Source: a bacterium
Lineage (GTDB): Bacteria; Desulfobacterota; S145-22
Assembly (NCBI GenBank): GCA_027073795.1
Contig: JALTEW010000321.1
Coordinates: 1-6,923 of the forward strand
Length of the DNA: 6,923 nucleotides
Direction of reading: 5' to 3'
Every line of letters begins with the position of its first letter. The stretch's first letter is position 1. The notes under the pieces were generated by a model. That model searched no databases and was not told the DNA's origin. It saw only the letters and a list, made by a program, of their open reading frames with translations. A program made the position numbers and the translations under genes. Below, in pieces: positions 1 through 6,549 of this stretch.

Positions 1-5
1 AAATA

Positions 6-28
6 GGGTCAGATCTTTCCTCTTGACA
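6..28 (+). repeat. Left terminal inverted repeat (23 bp)
   Basis: This stretch begins GGGTCAGATC and ends CCTCTTGACA. Every one of its 23 bases pairs with 336-358 read on the other strand. The match stops on both sides: base 5 does not pair with 359, and base 29 does not pair with 335. It contains the palindrome AGATCT. It marks the left end of the remnant. Confidence 0.9.
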
Positions 29-355
29 GATAGCCCTGTTTTTGACAACATTCAAGCATGGCAAGACCCTGAAGAATCCAATACCCAGGTGCCTGTTACC
101 ACATTAGCTGCCGGGGAAACGAAAGGAAAAGCATCTTTTTGGACATACAGGATTACAATGCTGATGGAATGGCTGTACCGATTCAGTCAGATAACCCAAC
201 CTGAGATTGGACGGCTGGCAGGCGGGATAGATTACAGTGCCGTCAGTCAGGTGAGAAAGAGATTACAGGTAAGGATGGAGAGAGAGCCGAACCTGAGGAA
301 GAGATTTAACGCATTAAGCAATCATCTGCTTCTTTTGTCAAGAGGAAAGATCTGA
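23..355 (+). pseudogene. Truncated REP-associated transposase, C-terminal DnaA-like HTH domain only
   Basis: About 110 residues are readable. The frame has no stop back to the left window edge, and the TTG at 23 lies inside the left inverted repeat, so no convincing native start exists. Residues about 40-95 form a helical region with a helix-turn-helix core: TQPEIGRLAGGIDYSAVSQV followed by a basic segment (RKRLQVRMERE). This resembles the DnaA domain-4-like tail found at the C-terminus of many deltaproteobacterial REP-associated tyrosine transposases, which normally follows an N-terminal Y1 HUH nuclease domain. The HxH metal-binding motif and catalytic tyrosine of that domain are absent, and full-length relatives are roughly three times longer, so the product cannot transpose DNA. 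It might still bind the element ends if expressed, but no promoter or ribosome binding site is evident. A stand-alone HTH gene is the alternative, made less likely by the flanking inverted repeats. Confidence 0.68.
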
Positions 356-358
356 CCC
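336..358 (-). repeat. Right terminal inverted repeat (23 bp)
   Basis: This is the exact reverse complement of 6-28. It begins TGTCAAGAGG and ends ATCTGACCC. It also encodes the last six residues (ending RGKI) and the TGA stop of the transposase tail, so it is both coding and a structural end of the element. Confidence 0.9.
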
Positions 359-382
359 CTCATCTTCTTTCTCATCTTCTTT
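359..382 (+). repeat. Perfect tandem duplication, 2 x 12 bp
   Basis: The 12-mer CTCATCTTCTTT occurs at 359-370 and again at 371-382 without mismatch. The pair starts at the base immediately after the right inverted repeat and ends three bases before the lolB-like stop codon. It could be a replication-slippage product or a scar of insertion. With only five bases of left flank in view, it cannot be tested as a target duplication. Confidence 0.85.
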
Positions 383-385
383 ACT

Positions 386-1150
386 TTAATTTATGGATCC
401 TTCGCTGAAAGATTCATCAGGGATCTTCGGGTTGACCTCAAGGGATTTGAACGTTACTTCCATCTTCACCTCCTCCACGGCAATTACGTAGTGATGCGGG
501 ACCATTAAATCATCTTTCCCGGAATATTCTGAAAAGGTAAGTCGAAAGGGGGTTCGGTCACCTTTCGGTCCCACTATTTCGGAAGGTAGGCTGCAGAGCG
601 GGTTAAGGATCATATCAAATTTCCCCCAGCCGCATGTCAAAAGGAACCGGCATGAGTTCCCGGGCTGACGGGTCTGTAATACCTTAAGCGGCGGGGGGAA
701 ATTCAGGAATAATATCTTCATGAAGTCCTTCAGAAAAAGGGGAGAGAAGGGAAATTTAACAGGGAACGGGGGGCATTTGTCCAGGGGACCGGTGTAGTGC
801 CCCCCTGAGTCAAAGTCCTTCCAGGCGATTAAACTCCCATTTTTTATCAATAAAAAACGGGGACGGTGAAGAAATCCGAAGATATCAAAGTGGAGTTTGT
901 CAGGTGAGCGGGCGTAAAGGTCCCCTATAAAGGAGAACCTTCCTTCCGGGGTTTCGACCCTTACTCTTACCTTTCCAGAAAGAGACCGGTAGGCATGGGA
1001 AAGATCCAAAAGGGCCCGTTGATAGACCTTGGGGTTGCGGTTGCAGGGAGTAACCTTTTTCGGGGGAACGTGCACACAGGCCTGAAAGAGGAAGAAAAGG
1101 AGCGTGGCAGCCCCAAGGCTACGGAGCTTGCAGATGGCGAATTTTTTCAT
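386..1150 (-). CDS. Outer-membrane lipoprotein, LolB/LolA-fold-like
   Basis: The product is a 254-residue predicted lipoprotein. It has a basic start (MKKFAICKLR), a hydrophobic stretch, and a lipobox ending FQAC with the lipidated cysteine at residue 25. The residue after it is Val rather than Asp, which is compatible with sorting to the outer membrane. The mature part has a pattern typical of LolA/LolB-like half-barrels: an early 'LSGKVRVRVETPEGRFSF' strand pair, a central 'DFMKILFLNFPPP' segment, and late strands ending 'FKSLEVNPKIPDESF'. LolB receives lipoproteins from LolA and inserts them into the outer membrane; whether this protein does so is inferred. Supporting context is the TPR lipoprotein gene just upstream, since lolB of Pseudomonas aeruginosa also neighbours a TPR gene. 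The ATG at 1150 lies inside the TPR gene (32-bp overlap), suggesting translational coupling; this start gives a complete signal peptide. The lipobox is imperfect (Phe at -3). Sequence divergence from E. coli LolB keeps the symbol open. Confidence 0.72.
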   Translation of the reverse strand: MKKFAICKLRSLGAATLLFFLFQACVHVPPKKVTPCNRNPKVYQRALLDLSHAYRSLSGKVRVRVETPEGRFSFIGDLYARSPDKLHFDIFGFLHRPRFLLIKNGSLIAWKDFDSGGHYTGPLDKCPPFPVKFPFSPLFLKDFMKILFLNFPPPLKVLQTRQPGNSCRFLLTCGWGKFDMILNPLCSLPSEIVGPKGDRTPFRLTFSEYSGKDDLMVPHHYVIAVEEVKMEVTFKSLEVNPKIPDESFSEGSIN

Positions 1151-2840
1151 GAATTTTTTGAATCTCTTTCTGCTTCTTGGCCTTTTTTAACGCCTGGTGG
1201 TAGGCCTTGAGAGCCTTGGATTTTTCCCCTAACTTTTTATAGGTGTCTCCCAGATGCTCGAAGATCACAGCATCCTTCGGGGAAAGGGAAACGGCGCGTT
1301 TGAGATACATCAGGGCCTTTTTATAAGCCCCTTTTTGATAATAGACCCAACCCATGCTGTCCACGATATATCCCTCGTTGGGGCGAATCTTGAGCGCCCT
1401 CTGAATCAGTTTTTCCGCCTCATCCAGATAGATCCCCTTTTCCGCGTAGGTATAGCCGAGGTAGTTGAGGGCTGAGGCGTCTTTGGGGTTTCGCTCAATT
1501 GCCTTTTTCATCATCTCGATGCAGGTCTTTTTGTCCTTCAGCCGATCATAGATAACCCCCAACTCGAAATAGACATCGCTGTTTTTCGGGAAGAGGGCAA
1601 GGGCCTTGCTCATCACCTTTTTTGCCTCGGGATAACGCCTTTCCTTACGCAGAAGCTCACTGAGGGCGAGGTAGAAATCGACTGCTTTTGGGGCCTTTTT
1701 AATGGCAGCCCGAAGCGTTCGAATGGCCACGGCGCCCTTTCCCTGTTTCTTGTAGAGATAAACTATCTGGAGAACCGCTCGGGGATAGAGGGGAGACCTT
1801 GGGGGGATCTGAGACAGGTACGCAAGGGCCTGTTCAACTTTCCCCTTTTCCCCGTAGGCGGTTCCGAGATAGTAGCGAATCCGGTTGCTTTTTGGGCTCT
1901 TTTCCAGGGCCTTCTTAAAGACCTCGATCGCTGCATCGTACTTTTTCTGCTGGAAATAGATCAGGCCAATCTTTATATCAATATCTTTCCCCTCTCCTTC
2001 GCTCTTTCTCAACTCCTTCAGTAGCTGGAGCGCCAGATCCATCTTTTTCTGTTGAATGTAGATCTGGCTTAGATTCCATTTGGCATTATCATTGTGGGGG
2101 TCCACCCTGAGGAGACGCTGGTAAACCTTCTCTGCCTTGTCGAGCGCGCTCTGCCGCATGTAGAGAATACCGAGGGTATCCAGGGCGGGAACGAGGTTGG
2201 GACGGATCTTCAGGACCCTCTTAAGGTATTTTTCTGCCTCTTTGGGCAGGTCAATCTCCATATAGACCTTGCCGAGATAGAAATTCCCCATGATAGAGTC
2301 CGGCCGTCTTTCAAGAAGACTCTTGAGTGTTTTCACGGCATGTTCGTAATCTCTCTGGTCTGCATAGAGGGAGCTGAGGAAAAGGTACGGTTTCGCCTTG
2401 TCCGGCGCCAGCTTCAAGACCTTTTCGAACGAGGCAGTGGCCTCTTTCCACTGTTTGTTGTCGTAGTACAGGTTGCCCAATAATTCGTAAACCTCTGGAT
2501 TGTCCGGATACAAATCCCTCGCAATCTTGACCTCCACAATAGCCTCGGGCAACCTGCCAAGACTCCAGAGAAGTCTCGCAACCTCCATATGGAGGTAAAG
2601 GGAAGCAGGGTCGTGGTCGAGGGCCTTGCGATACGCCTTCAAGGCCCCATTTGGGTCCCCGCTCAGCCACCGTGTCCGTGCAACAAGGTATGCGTAAACC
2701 GCCTCCGGATCCACCGGCGCCTCTCTGAGGGTGACCTTTACGCGGGGTGATGCAACGATCCCCGGGCGCGAGGCACAGGAAACAAGCATCCCGAAAAGGA
2801 TCAGTGCAGCGAGCCAACCCCTGTTTCCTGGAAACCTCAT
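1119..2840 (-). CDS. TPR-repeat lipoprotein (PA4667-like)
   Basis: This is a predicted envelope lipoprotein made almost wholly of tetratricopeptide repeats. The signal peptide MRFPGNRGWLAALILFG leads to a good lipobox (LVSC, Cys22). About 15 consecutive 34-residue TPR units follow, recognisable by repeated Gly/Tyr/Ala/Pro positions such as 'LGNLYYDNKQWKEA', 'LGYTYAEKGIYLDEAEKLI' and 'MGWVYYQKGAYKKAL'. The C-terminus is lysine-rich. TPR arrays bind partner proteins; no enzymatic motif is seen. The last repeats resemble those of the TPR protein encoded next to lolB in Pseudomonas (PA4667, similar length), and a LolB-like gene overlaps the 3' end here too. A shared role in outer-membrane biogenesis is inferred. 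Start choice: the frame also opens at ATG 2882, abutting the thrC stop (TAGATG), which would give 587 residues. That adds 14 polar, partly acidic residues ahead of the signal peptide, so ATG 2840 (573 residues) is preferred. Neither start has a strong ribosome binding site. Confidence 0.85.
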   Translation of the reverse strand: MRFPGNRGWLAALILFGMLVSCASRPGIVASPRVKVTLREAPVDPEAVYAYLVARTRWLSGDPNGALKAYRKALDHDPASLYLHMEVARLLWSLGRLPEAIVEVKIARDLYPDNPEVYELLGNLYYDNKQWKEATASFEKVLKLAPDKAKPYLFLSSLYADQRDYEHAVKTLKSLLERRPDSIMGNFYLGKVYMEIDLPKEAEKYLKRVLKIRPNLVPALDTLGILYMRQSALDKAEKVYQRLLRVDPHNDNAKWNLSQIYIQQKKMDLALQLLKELRKSEGEGKDIDIKIGLIYFQQKKYDAAIEVFKKALEKSPKSNRIRYYLGTAYGEKGKVEQALAYLSQIPPRSPLYPRAVLQIVYLYKKQGKGAVAIRTLRAAIKKAPKAVDFYLALSELLRKERRYPEAKKVMSKALALFPKNSDVYFELGVIYDRLKDKKTCIEMMKKAIERNPKDASALNYLGYTYAEKGIYLDEAEKLIQRALKIRPNEGYIVDSMGWVYYQKGAYKKALMYLKRAVSLSPKDAVIFEHLGDTYKKLGEKSKALKAYHQALKKAKKQKEIQKIHEKIRHLQAP

Positions 2841-2882
2841 CCGGGATTTTCCGGCATCGGTATCTGTTACAGAACCCCCCAT

Positions 2883-3938
2883 CTAAAAACCCATATAATC
2901 CACGATGGTTGCTTTATCAGGCGGGAGGGTCACGGGTGATTTTGACTGTTTAATGGCATTGTCCGGGTCCTTCAGGCCGTGTCCCGTCAGGGTCGCCACA
3001 ACCACTTCGCCATGTCCCAGCCCTATCACGTCCCTATAGCGGATGATGCCGGCAATCCCCGCCGCGGAGGCCGGTTCGCAGAAGATTCCCTCCCTTTCGC
3101 TCAGGAGTTTATAGGCGGAGAGGATTTCTTCATCACTCACCATCTCAATCCCCCCACCGGAGGCGTCCCGGGCCTCCTCGGCCTTTTTCCAGGAGGCGGG
3201 ATTCCCGATACGGATGGCCGTGGCAACTGTTTCCGGTTTTTCGATGGGAACTCCCCGCACGATGGGTGCTGCTCCTTCGGCCTGGAACCCCCACATCCGG
3301 GGCAGACGGTCGGTAATCCCCTTTTCATGATATTCCCGGTACCCCTTCCAGTAGGCCGTGATGTTTCCCGCGTTGCCAACCGGCAGGACATGCACATCCG
3401 GTGGGGCGCCCAAGGTGTCACATACCTCGAAAGAGGCGGTTTTCTGCCCCTCGATTCGGTAAGGATTAATGGAATTTACAAGGGTGACGGGATACGTGTT
3501 CGATATCTCCACCACCAGTTTCAAGGCCTCGTCGAAGTTTCCCTCTACCTGAATCACCTCTGCCCCGTGCATCATGGCCTGGGAAAGCTTGCCGAGGGCA
3601 ATCTTCCCTTCAGGAATCAGAACATAGGCTTTCAGGCCACTCTTGGCGGCATAGGCTGCCGCGGAAGCCGACGTATTGCCCGTTGAGGCACAGATAACTG
3701 CCCTGGCCCCGTCCTCGACCGCCTTGGAAATCGCCATGGTCATCCCCCGGTCCTTGAAAGACCCCGTCGGGTTTACCCCCTCAAATTTCAGGTAAAGGTC
3801 AATCTTTAGTCCAATGGCCGCCGCCAGATTTCTCGCTGGAATCAACGGTGTATTCCCCTCCAGCAGGGTCACAACATGTTTCTCCTCCCTCAGGGGGAGA
3901 TAGTCCCAGTAATGCCGTATCACGCCTTCCCAGTGCAT
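2883..3938 (-). CDS. thrC: Threonine synthase (PLP-dependent, short form)
   Basis: The enzyme converts O-phosphohomoserine plus water to threonine and phosphate in the cytoplasm, the last step of threonine synthesis. The 351-residue protein is of the short class typical of Bacillus, Thermus and Mycobacterium enzymes, not the ~430-residue E. coli type. Visible motifs are: the PLP-binding lysine in 'NPTGSFKDRG' (Lys62); 'STGNTSAS' at 85-92; 'NSINPYR' at 155-161; the phosphate-binding loop 'GNAGN' at 188-192; 'EPASAAG' at 288-294; and 'LTGHGLKDP' at 317-325, which separates threonine synthases from related dehydratases. The ATG at 3938 is preceded by AAAGGA at 3951-3956 with a rather long 12-base spacer. 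The gene lies 19 bases after hom and ends in TAG directly against an ATG that is in frame with the TPR gene. No homoserine kinase gene is in view, so ThrB must be encoded elsewhere. Confidence 0.96.
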   Translation of the reverse strand: MHWEGVIRHYWDYLPLREEKHVVTLLEGNTPLIPARNLAAAIGLKIDLYLKFEGVNPTGSFKDRGMTMAISKAVEDGARAVICASTGNTSASAAAYAAKSGLKAYVLIPEGKIALGKLSQAMMHGAEVIQVEGNFDEALKLVVEISNTYPVTLVNSINPYRIEGQKTASFEVCDTLGAPPDVHVLPVGNAGNITAYWKGYREYHEKGITDRLPRMWGFQAEGAAPIVRGVPIEKPETVATAIRIGNPASWKKAEEARDASGGGIEMVSDEEILSAYKLLSEREGIFCEPASAAGIAGIIRYRDVIGLGHGEVVVATLTGHGLKDPDNAIKQSKSPVTLPPDKATIVDYMGF

Positions 3939-3957
3939 AGTGTATAGGGTTCCTTTC

Positions 3958-5268
3958 CTATTTGAGATCCAACTCGATATGCAGAGCCAGGGTCGGCTCC
4001 ATTACCACATCCAGTTGATCAATGGTTTTCAGTGCCTCGTCAATCTGCCGCCTTGTCGTTTCATGGGTCACCATGACAATGGCCACAGGTTCCTCGCCTT
4101 CCCCTTTTTGTATGACCGATGCCAGGCTGATCCCGTTTTCTCCCAGGATCCCAGAAATCCTGGATAAAACCCCCGGCCGGTCCACCGTCTTCATCCTCAG
4201 GTAGTAGGCACCCCTGACCTTACTGGCGTCACGAATCACGGCGTCTCGAAACGCCGGAAGCGGATATCCCAGCGGGGGAATATCGTAGGTGTTTTCCCTG
4301 ACCAGTTGCCGGGCAATGGAGATGATATCACTGACCACGGCACTTCCGGTGGGCAGCATCCCCGCCCCTTTACCGTAATAAAGGGTACTCCCCACAAAGT
4401 CGCCGATGACATGGATGGCATTGTAAACCCCCTTGACCTTCGCCAGCATGTGACTCTCGGGAATCATTACGGGATGGACACGTATTTCCAGTTCCCCATC
4501 CTGCCACTGCCCCACGGCGAGAAGTTTAATGACGAGCCCCAACTCATGGGCATGCAATACATCCAGTTGGCGGATATCCCGGATTCCTCTGACGGAGATG
4601 GCGTCAAAGGGCACGCGCACCCCGAAGGCCATGGTGCTTAGGATGGCGATCTTGTGGGCCGCGTCAATCCCGTCCACGTCAAAGCTGGGGTCGGCCTCGG
4701 CGTATCCCTTCCGCTGGGCCTCTTTCAGGGCTTCCTCAAAATCCATCCCCGCGTCGCTCATCTGGGTAAGGATATAGTTCGCCGTCCCGTTCAGGATCCC
4801 GTGGATGGACTGAAGGTGATTGGCACAAAGCCCCTCCCGCACACTTCTCAGGATGGGAATCCCCCCTCCTACGCTTGCCTCAAATGCGATGTTTGCCCCG
4901 TTCTCATGCGCTGCCTCAAACAGCTCCCAGCCCCGTGTGGCAAGCAGGGCCTTGTTGGCCGTCACCACGTATTTCCCCTGTTTGAGCGCCTCTTTGATAA
5001 AGGTTGCCGCCGGCTCGTATCCCCCGATGAGCTCCACTACAACATCCACCCCAGGGTCGGCAATCAGCGCGTTTGCGTCGCGGGTGAGAATGGCGGGATC
5101 CACAGAAATTCCCCGGTCGGTTTCTATGTCAAGGTCCGCGATCTTCCTGACATTCAGGTAAACTCCCGTTCTCTCGTGAATCAGTTCCCTGTTTTCCTTC
5201 AGGATCCTGACAGTTCCCATGCCTACTGTCCCAAACCCGATAATCCCAACACCGATATGGTCTTTCAC
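3958..5268 (-). CDS. hom: Homoserine dehydrogenase with C-terminal ACT domain
   Basis: The enzyme reduces aspartate-4-semialdehyde to homoserine with NAD(P)H, the branch point toward threonine and methionine. Residue numbers are for the 436-residue form. The Rossmann motif GFGTVG is at 11-16; the catalytic Lys is in 'TANKALLA' (Lys106); 'ASVGGGIP' is at 131-138; 'NGTANYIL' is at 160-167. The catalytic-domain residues Glu191, Asp202 and Lys206 keep the same spacing as Glu208, Asp219 and Lys223 of the yeast enzyme. 'GKGAGMLPTGSAVVSD' is at 299-314. An ACT domain follows from about 355 ('YYLRMKTVDRPGVLSRISGI'), which in this family usually mediates feedback inhibition by threonine. It is monofunctional, with no fused aspartokinase. 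Start choice: the frame opens at GTG 5274, three bases after the alaC stop. A clear AGGGGG (5274-5279), however, lies 5 bases before the next in-frame GTG at 5268, so that start (protein beginning MKDHIGVG) is preferred. The SD overlaps the alaC stop codon, so coupling is expected. Confidence 0.96.
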   Translation of the reverse strand: MKDHIGVGIIGFGTVGMGTVRILKENRELIHERTGVYLNVRKIADLDIETDRGISVDPAILTRDANALIADPGVDVVVELIGGYEPAATFIKEALKQGKYVVTANKALLATRGWELFEAAHENGANIAFEASVGGGIPILRSVREGLCANHLQSIHGILNGTANYILTQMSDAGMDFEEALKEAQRKGYAEADPSFDVDGIDAAHKIAILSTMAFGVRVPFDAISVRGIRDIRQLDVLHAHELGLVIKLLAVGQWQDGELEIRVHPVMIPESHMLAKVKGVYNAIHVIGDFVGSTLYYGKGAGMLPTGSAVVSDIISIARQLVRENTYDIPPLGYPLPAFRDAVIRDASKVRGAYYLRMKTVDRPGVLSRISGILGENGISLASVIQKGEGEEPVAIVMVTHETTRRQIDEALKTIDQLDVVMEPTLALHIELDLK

Positions 5269-5273
5269 ACGCA

Positions 5274-5279
5274 CCCCCT
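5274..5279 (-). promoter_or_regulatory. Ribosome binding site of hom, overlapping the alaC stop
   Basis: AGGGGG on the minus strand uses the last two bases of the alaC TAG codon. It lies five bases before the in-frame GTG at 5268. The earlier GTG at 5274 overlaps this sequence and has no ribosome binding site of its own. Confidence 0.65.
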
Positions 5280-6444
5280 ACAAAATTGAACGAATACCGC
5301 GAATAGCCTGCTTGATTCTCTGTTCATTCTCCACGAGGGCGAAACGGATATACCCTTCTCCTTCGTCCCCGAAACCAATCCCTGGAGACACAGCTACCTT
5401 TGCCTTCTCGATAAGCATCTTTGAGAATTCGAGAGACCCCATCTTCTGATACGGTTCCGGAATCCTGGCCCAGACAAACATGGTGGCCTTCGGCTTTTCA
5501 ATGTTCCACCCGATCCGGTTCAGGCCATTCACAAGGACGTCCCGGCGGTTCCGGTAGGTCTCCACGATTTCGGATACGCAGGACTGGTCTTCGTTTAACG
5601 CGATGATGGAGGCGATCTGGATCGGCTGGAAGATACCGTAATCGAAGTAGCTTTTGAGTTTTTTTAGAGCGGCAATGATATCCCGGTTCCCCACGGCAAA
5701 GCCCACGCGCCACCCTGGCATACTGTAACTTTTGGACAGGGTATAGAACTCCACGCCCACGTCCTTCGCCCCGGGAACGGACATCATGCTCGGCGGCCGG
5801 TATCCATCGAAGGCAAGGTCTGCGTACGCGAAGTCATGGACGACCATCAGATCATGCGCCTTGGCAAAATCGACAAGGTTTTTAAAAAAGGTATAGTCCA
5901 CCACCCGGGTGGTTGGGTTATGGGGGAAACTGACGATGACCATCTTCGGCTGGGGCCACATGTGACGCGCCGCGCTGGTGAGGCGTTCGAAGAAATCCCC
6001 CTCACCCTCCATGGGCACGCTCCGGAGGTCCGCCCCCGCCATCACCACCGAGTAGATATGGATGGGATAGGTGGGCGTTGGAACAAAAACCACCTCTCCC
6101 GTTCCCAAGGTTGCCAGGGCCAGGTGGGCCAGCCCCTCTTTCGACCCGATGGTGACAATGGCTTCCTCCTCCGGGTCGATGGTGACATCGTACCGCCGCT
6201 TGTACCAGTCCGCGATGGCAAGCCGAAGCTTGTAGATGCCGCGTGATACCGAATACCGGTGATTCCTGGGATTCTGGGCTGCTTCCACAAGTTTGTCCAC
6301 AATGTGTTTCGGAGTCGGCATATCGGGGTTCCCCATTCCAAGGTCGATGATATCATCACCCCGTCGCCGTGCCGCAATCTTCAAGTCGTTGACAATGTTA
6401 AACACATAGGGCGGGAGCCGTTTGATTCGGTGAAATTCCCTCAT
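5278..6444 (-). CDS. alaC: Alanine aminotransferase (AlaC-type, class I/II PLP)
   Basis: This cytoplasmic PLP enzyme of aminotransferase fold type I is predicted to transfer amino groups between glutamate and pyruvate to make alanine. Similarity to E. coli AlaC (YfdZ) is strong along the whole length: 'RIKRLPPYVFNIVNDLKIAA', 'DLGMGNPD', 'IDPEEEAIVTIGSKEGLAHL', 'TLSKSYSMPGWRVGF', 'LKSYFDYG' and 'VSPGIGFGDEGEGYIRFAL'. Counting from ATG 6444 (388 residues), the PLP lysine is Lys238, with Asn176, Asp204 and substrate-carboxylate Arg367 all present. The frame also opens at ATG 6474. The 6444 start is chosen because GAGGGA (6449-6454) sits 4 bases upstream, because family members begin just before RIKRLPPYVF, and because 6474 would fall at or before the transcription start of the predicted promoter. 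It heads the run alaC-hom-thrC, where pyruvate-, aspartate- or branched-chain-linked transamination would fit. An LL-diaminopimelate or other aspartate-family aminotransferase is a less likely alternative. Confidence 0.93.
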   Translation of the reverse strand: MREFHRIKRLPPYVFNIVNDLKIAARRRGDDIIDLGMGNPDMPTPKHIVDKLVEAAQNPRNHRYSVSRGIYKLRLAIADWYKRRYDVTIDPEEEAIVTIGSKEGLAHLALATLGTGEVVFVPTPTYPIHIYSVVMAGADLRSVPMEGEGDFFERLTSAARHMWPQPKMVIVSFPHNPTTRVVDYTFFKNLVDFAKAHDLMVVHDFAYADLAFDGYRPPSMMSVPGAKDVGVEFYTLSKSYSMPGWRVGFAVGNRDIIAALKKLKSYFDYGIFQPIQIASIIALNEDQSCVSEIVETYRNRRDVLVNGLNRIGWNIEKPKATMFVWARIPEPYQKMGSLEFSKMLIEKAKVAVSPGIGFGDEGEGYIRFALVENEQRIKQAIRGIRSIL

Positions 6445-6448
6445 GATT

Positions 6449-6454
6449 TCCCTC
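6449..6454 (-). promoter_or_regulatory. Ribosome binding site of alaC (decides the start)
   Basis: GAGGGA on the minus strand lies four bases before ATG 6444. It is the best Shine-Dalgarno match near either candidate start and supports the shorter, 388-residue AlaC. Confidence 0.75.
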
Positions 6455-6476
6455 GCAGTTCCATATTTTAGCATTT

Positions 6477-6506
6477 ATTATTAACACACCCCCTGCCGGT
6501 TTTCAA
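6477..6506 (-). promoter_or_regulatory. Sigma-70-like promoter for the alaC operon
   Basis: Reading the minus strand, TTGAAA (6501-6506, five of six consensus bases) is followed by an 18-base spacer and AATAAT (6477-6482, five of six). Transcription would begin near 6470, leaving a leader of about 26 bases before ATG 6444. That is too short for a threonine/isoleucine attenuator. A further TAAAAT lies downstream but has no partner -35. This is a prediction by consensus only. Confidence 0.55.
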
Positions 6507-6513
6507 TAAAACC

Positions 6514-6542
6514 TTTTCAAACGTGTCATATTTCAGTATAGT
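6514..6542 (+). promoter_or_regulatory. Possible promoter of the UvrD-family helicase gene
   Basis: TATAGT at 6537-6542 matches five of six bases of a -10 box. A weak TTTTCA (6514-6519, four of six) lies 17 bases upstream. Transcription would start at about 6549-6550, at or next to the chosen ATG, so the message might be leaderless or the true promoter may lie elsewhere. Confidence 0.3.
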
Positions 6543-6549
6543 GCATCCC

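Larger units (their letters stand above)
6..358 (+). mobile_element. Deletion remnant of a REP-associated (IS200-like) transposon, 353 bp
   Basis: The element is bounded by perfect 23-bp inverted repeats (6-28 and 336-358), and almost all the DNA between them is one plus-strand reading frame. That frame encodes only the C-terminal helix-turn-helix tail of a Y1-type transposase. The N-terminal HUH nuclease domain that should lie between the left repeat and this tail is absent, so this looks like an internally deleted, non-autonomous copy that needs a transposase supplied from elsewhere. The stop codon of the frame (TGA, 353-355) lies inside the right repeat, as expected if the gene 3' end and the element end coincide. 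The right boundary is 27 bases from the stop of the lolB-like gene, so the element sits just downstream of the operon. Only five bases of left flank are visible (AAATA), so a target duplication cannot be judged. The repeats are seen directly; the transposon identity is inferred from the protein tail. Confidence 0.72.

Noticed and set aside
6..358. Inverted repeats as an intrinsic transcription terminator of the operon
   Set aside because: The two arms are separated by 307 bases and there is no U-tract after the distal arm, so they are better explained as transposon ends.
359..382. Start of a CRISPR or longer tandem array
   Set aside because: There are only two 12-bp units with no spacers and no further copies in the window.
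2311..2817. Minus-strand open frame (168 codons) inside the TPR gene
   Set aside because: It is an out-of-frame overlap of the same strand. The TPR frame explains the region and the alternative protein shows no domain.
2979..3686. Long plus-strand open frame (235 codons) opposite thrC
   Set aside because: It is antisense to a well-supported threonine synthase and rich in Gly/Pro/Arg as expected of a shadow frame; no ribosome binding site or motif was seen.
4654..5289. Long plus-strand open frame (211 codons) opposite hom
   Set aside because: It lies fully antisense to hom, which has complete family motifs. The translation has no recognisable domain and looks like a shadow of the opposite strand.
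6445..6549. Possible threonine/isoleucine attenuator or riboswitch upstream of alaC-hom-thrC
   Set aside because: The predicted leader is only about 26 bases, and no leader peptide, hairpin series or U-run is present.
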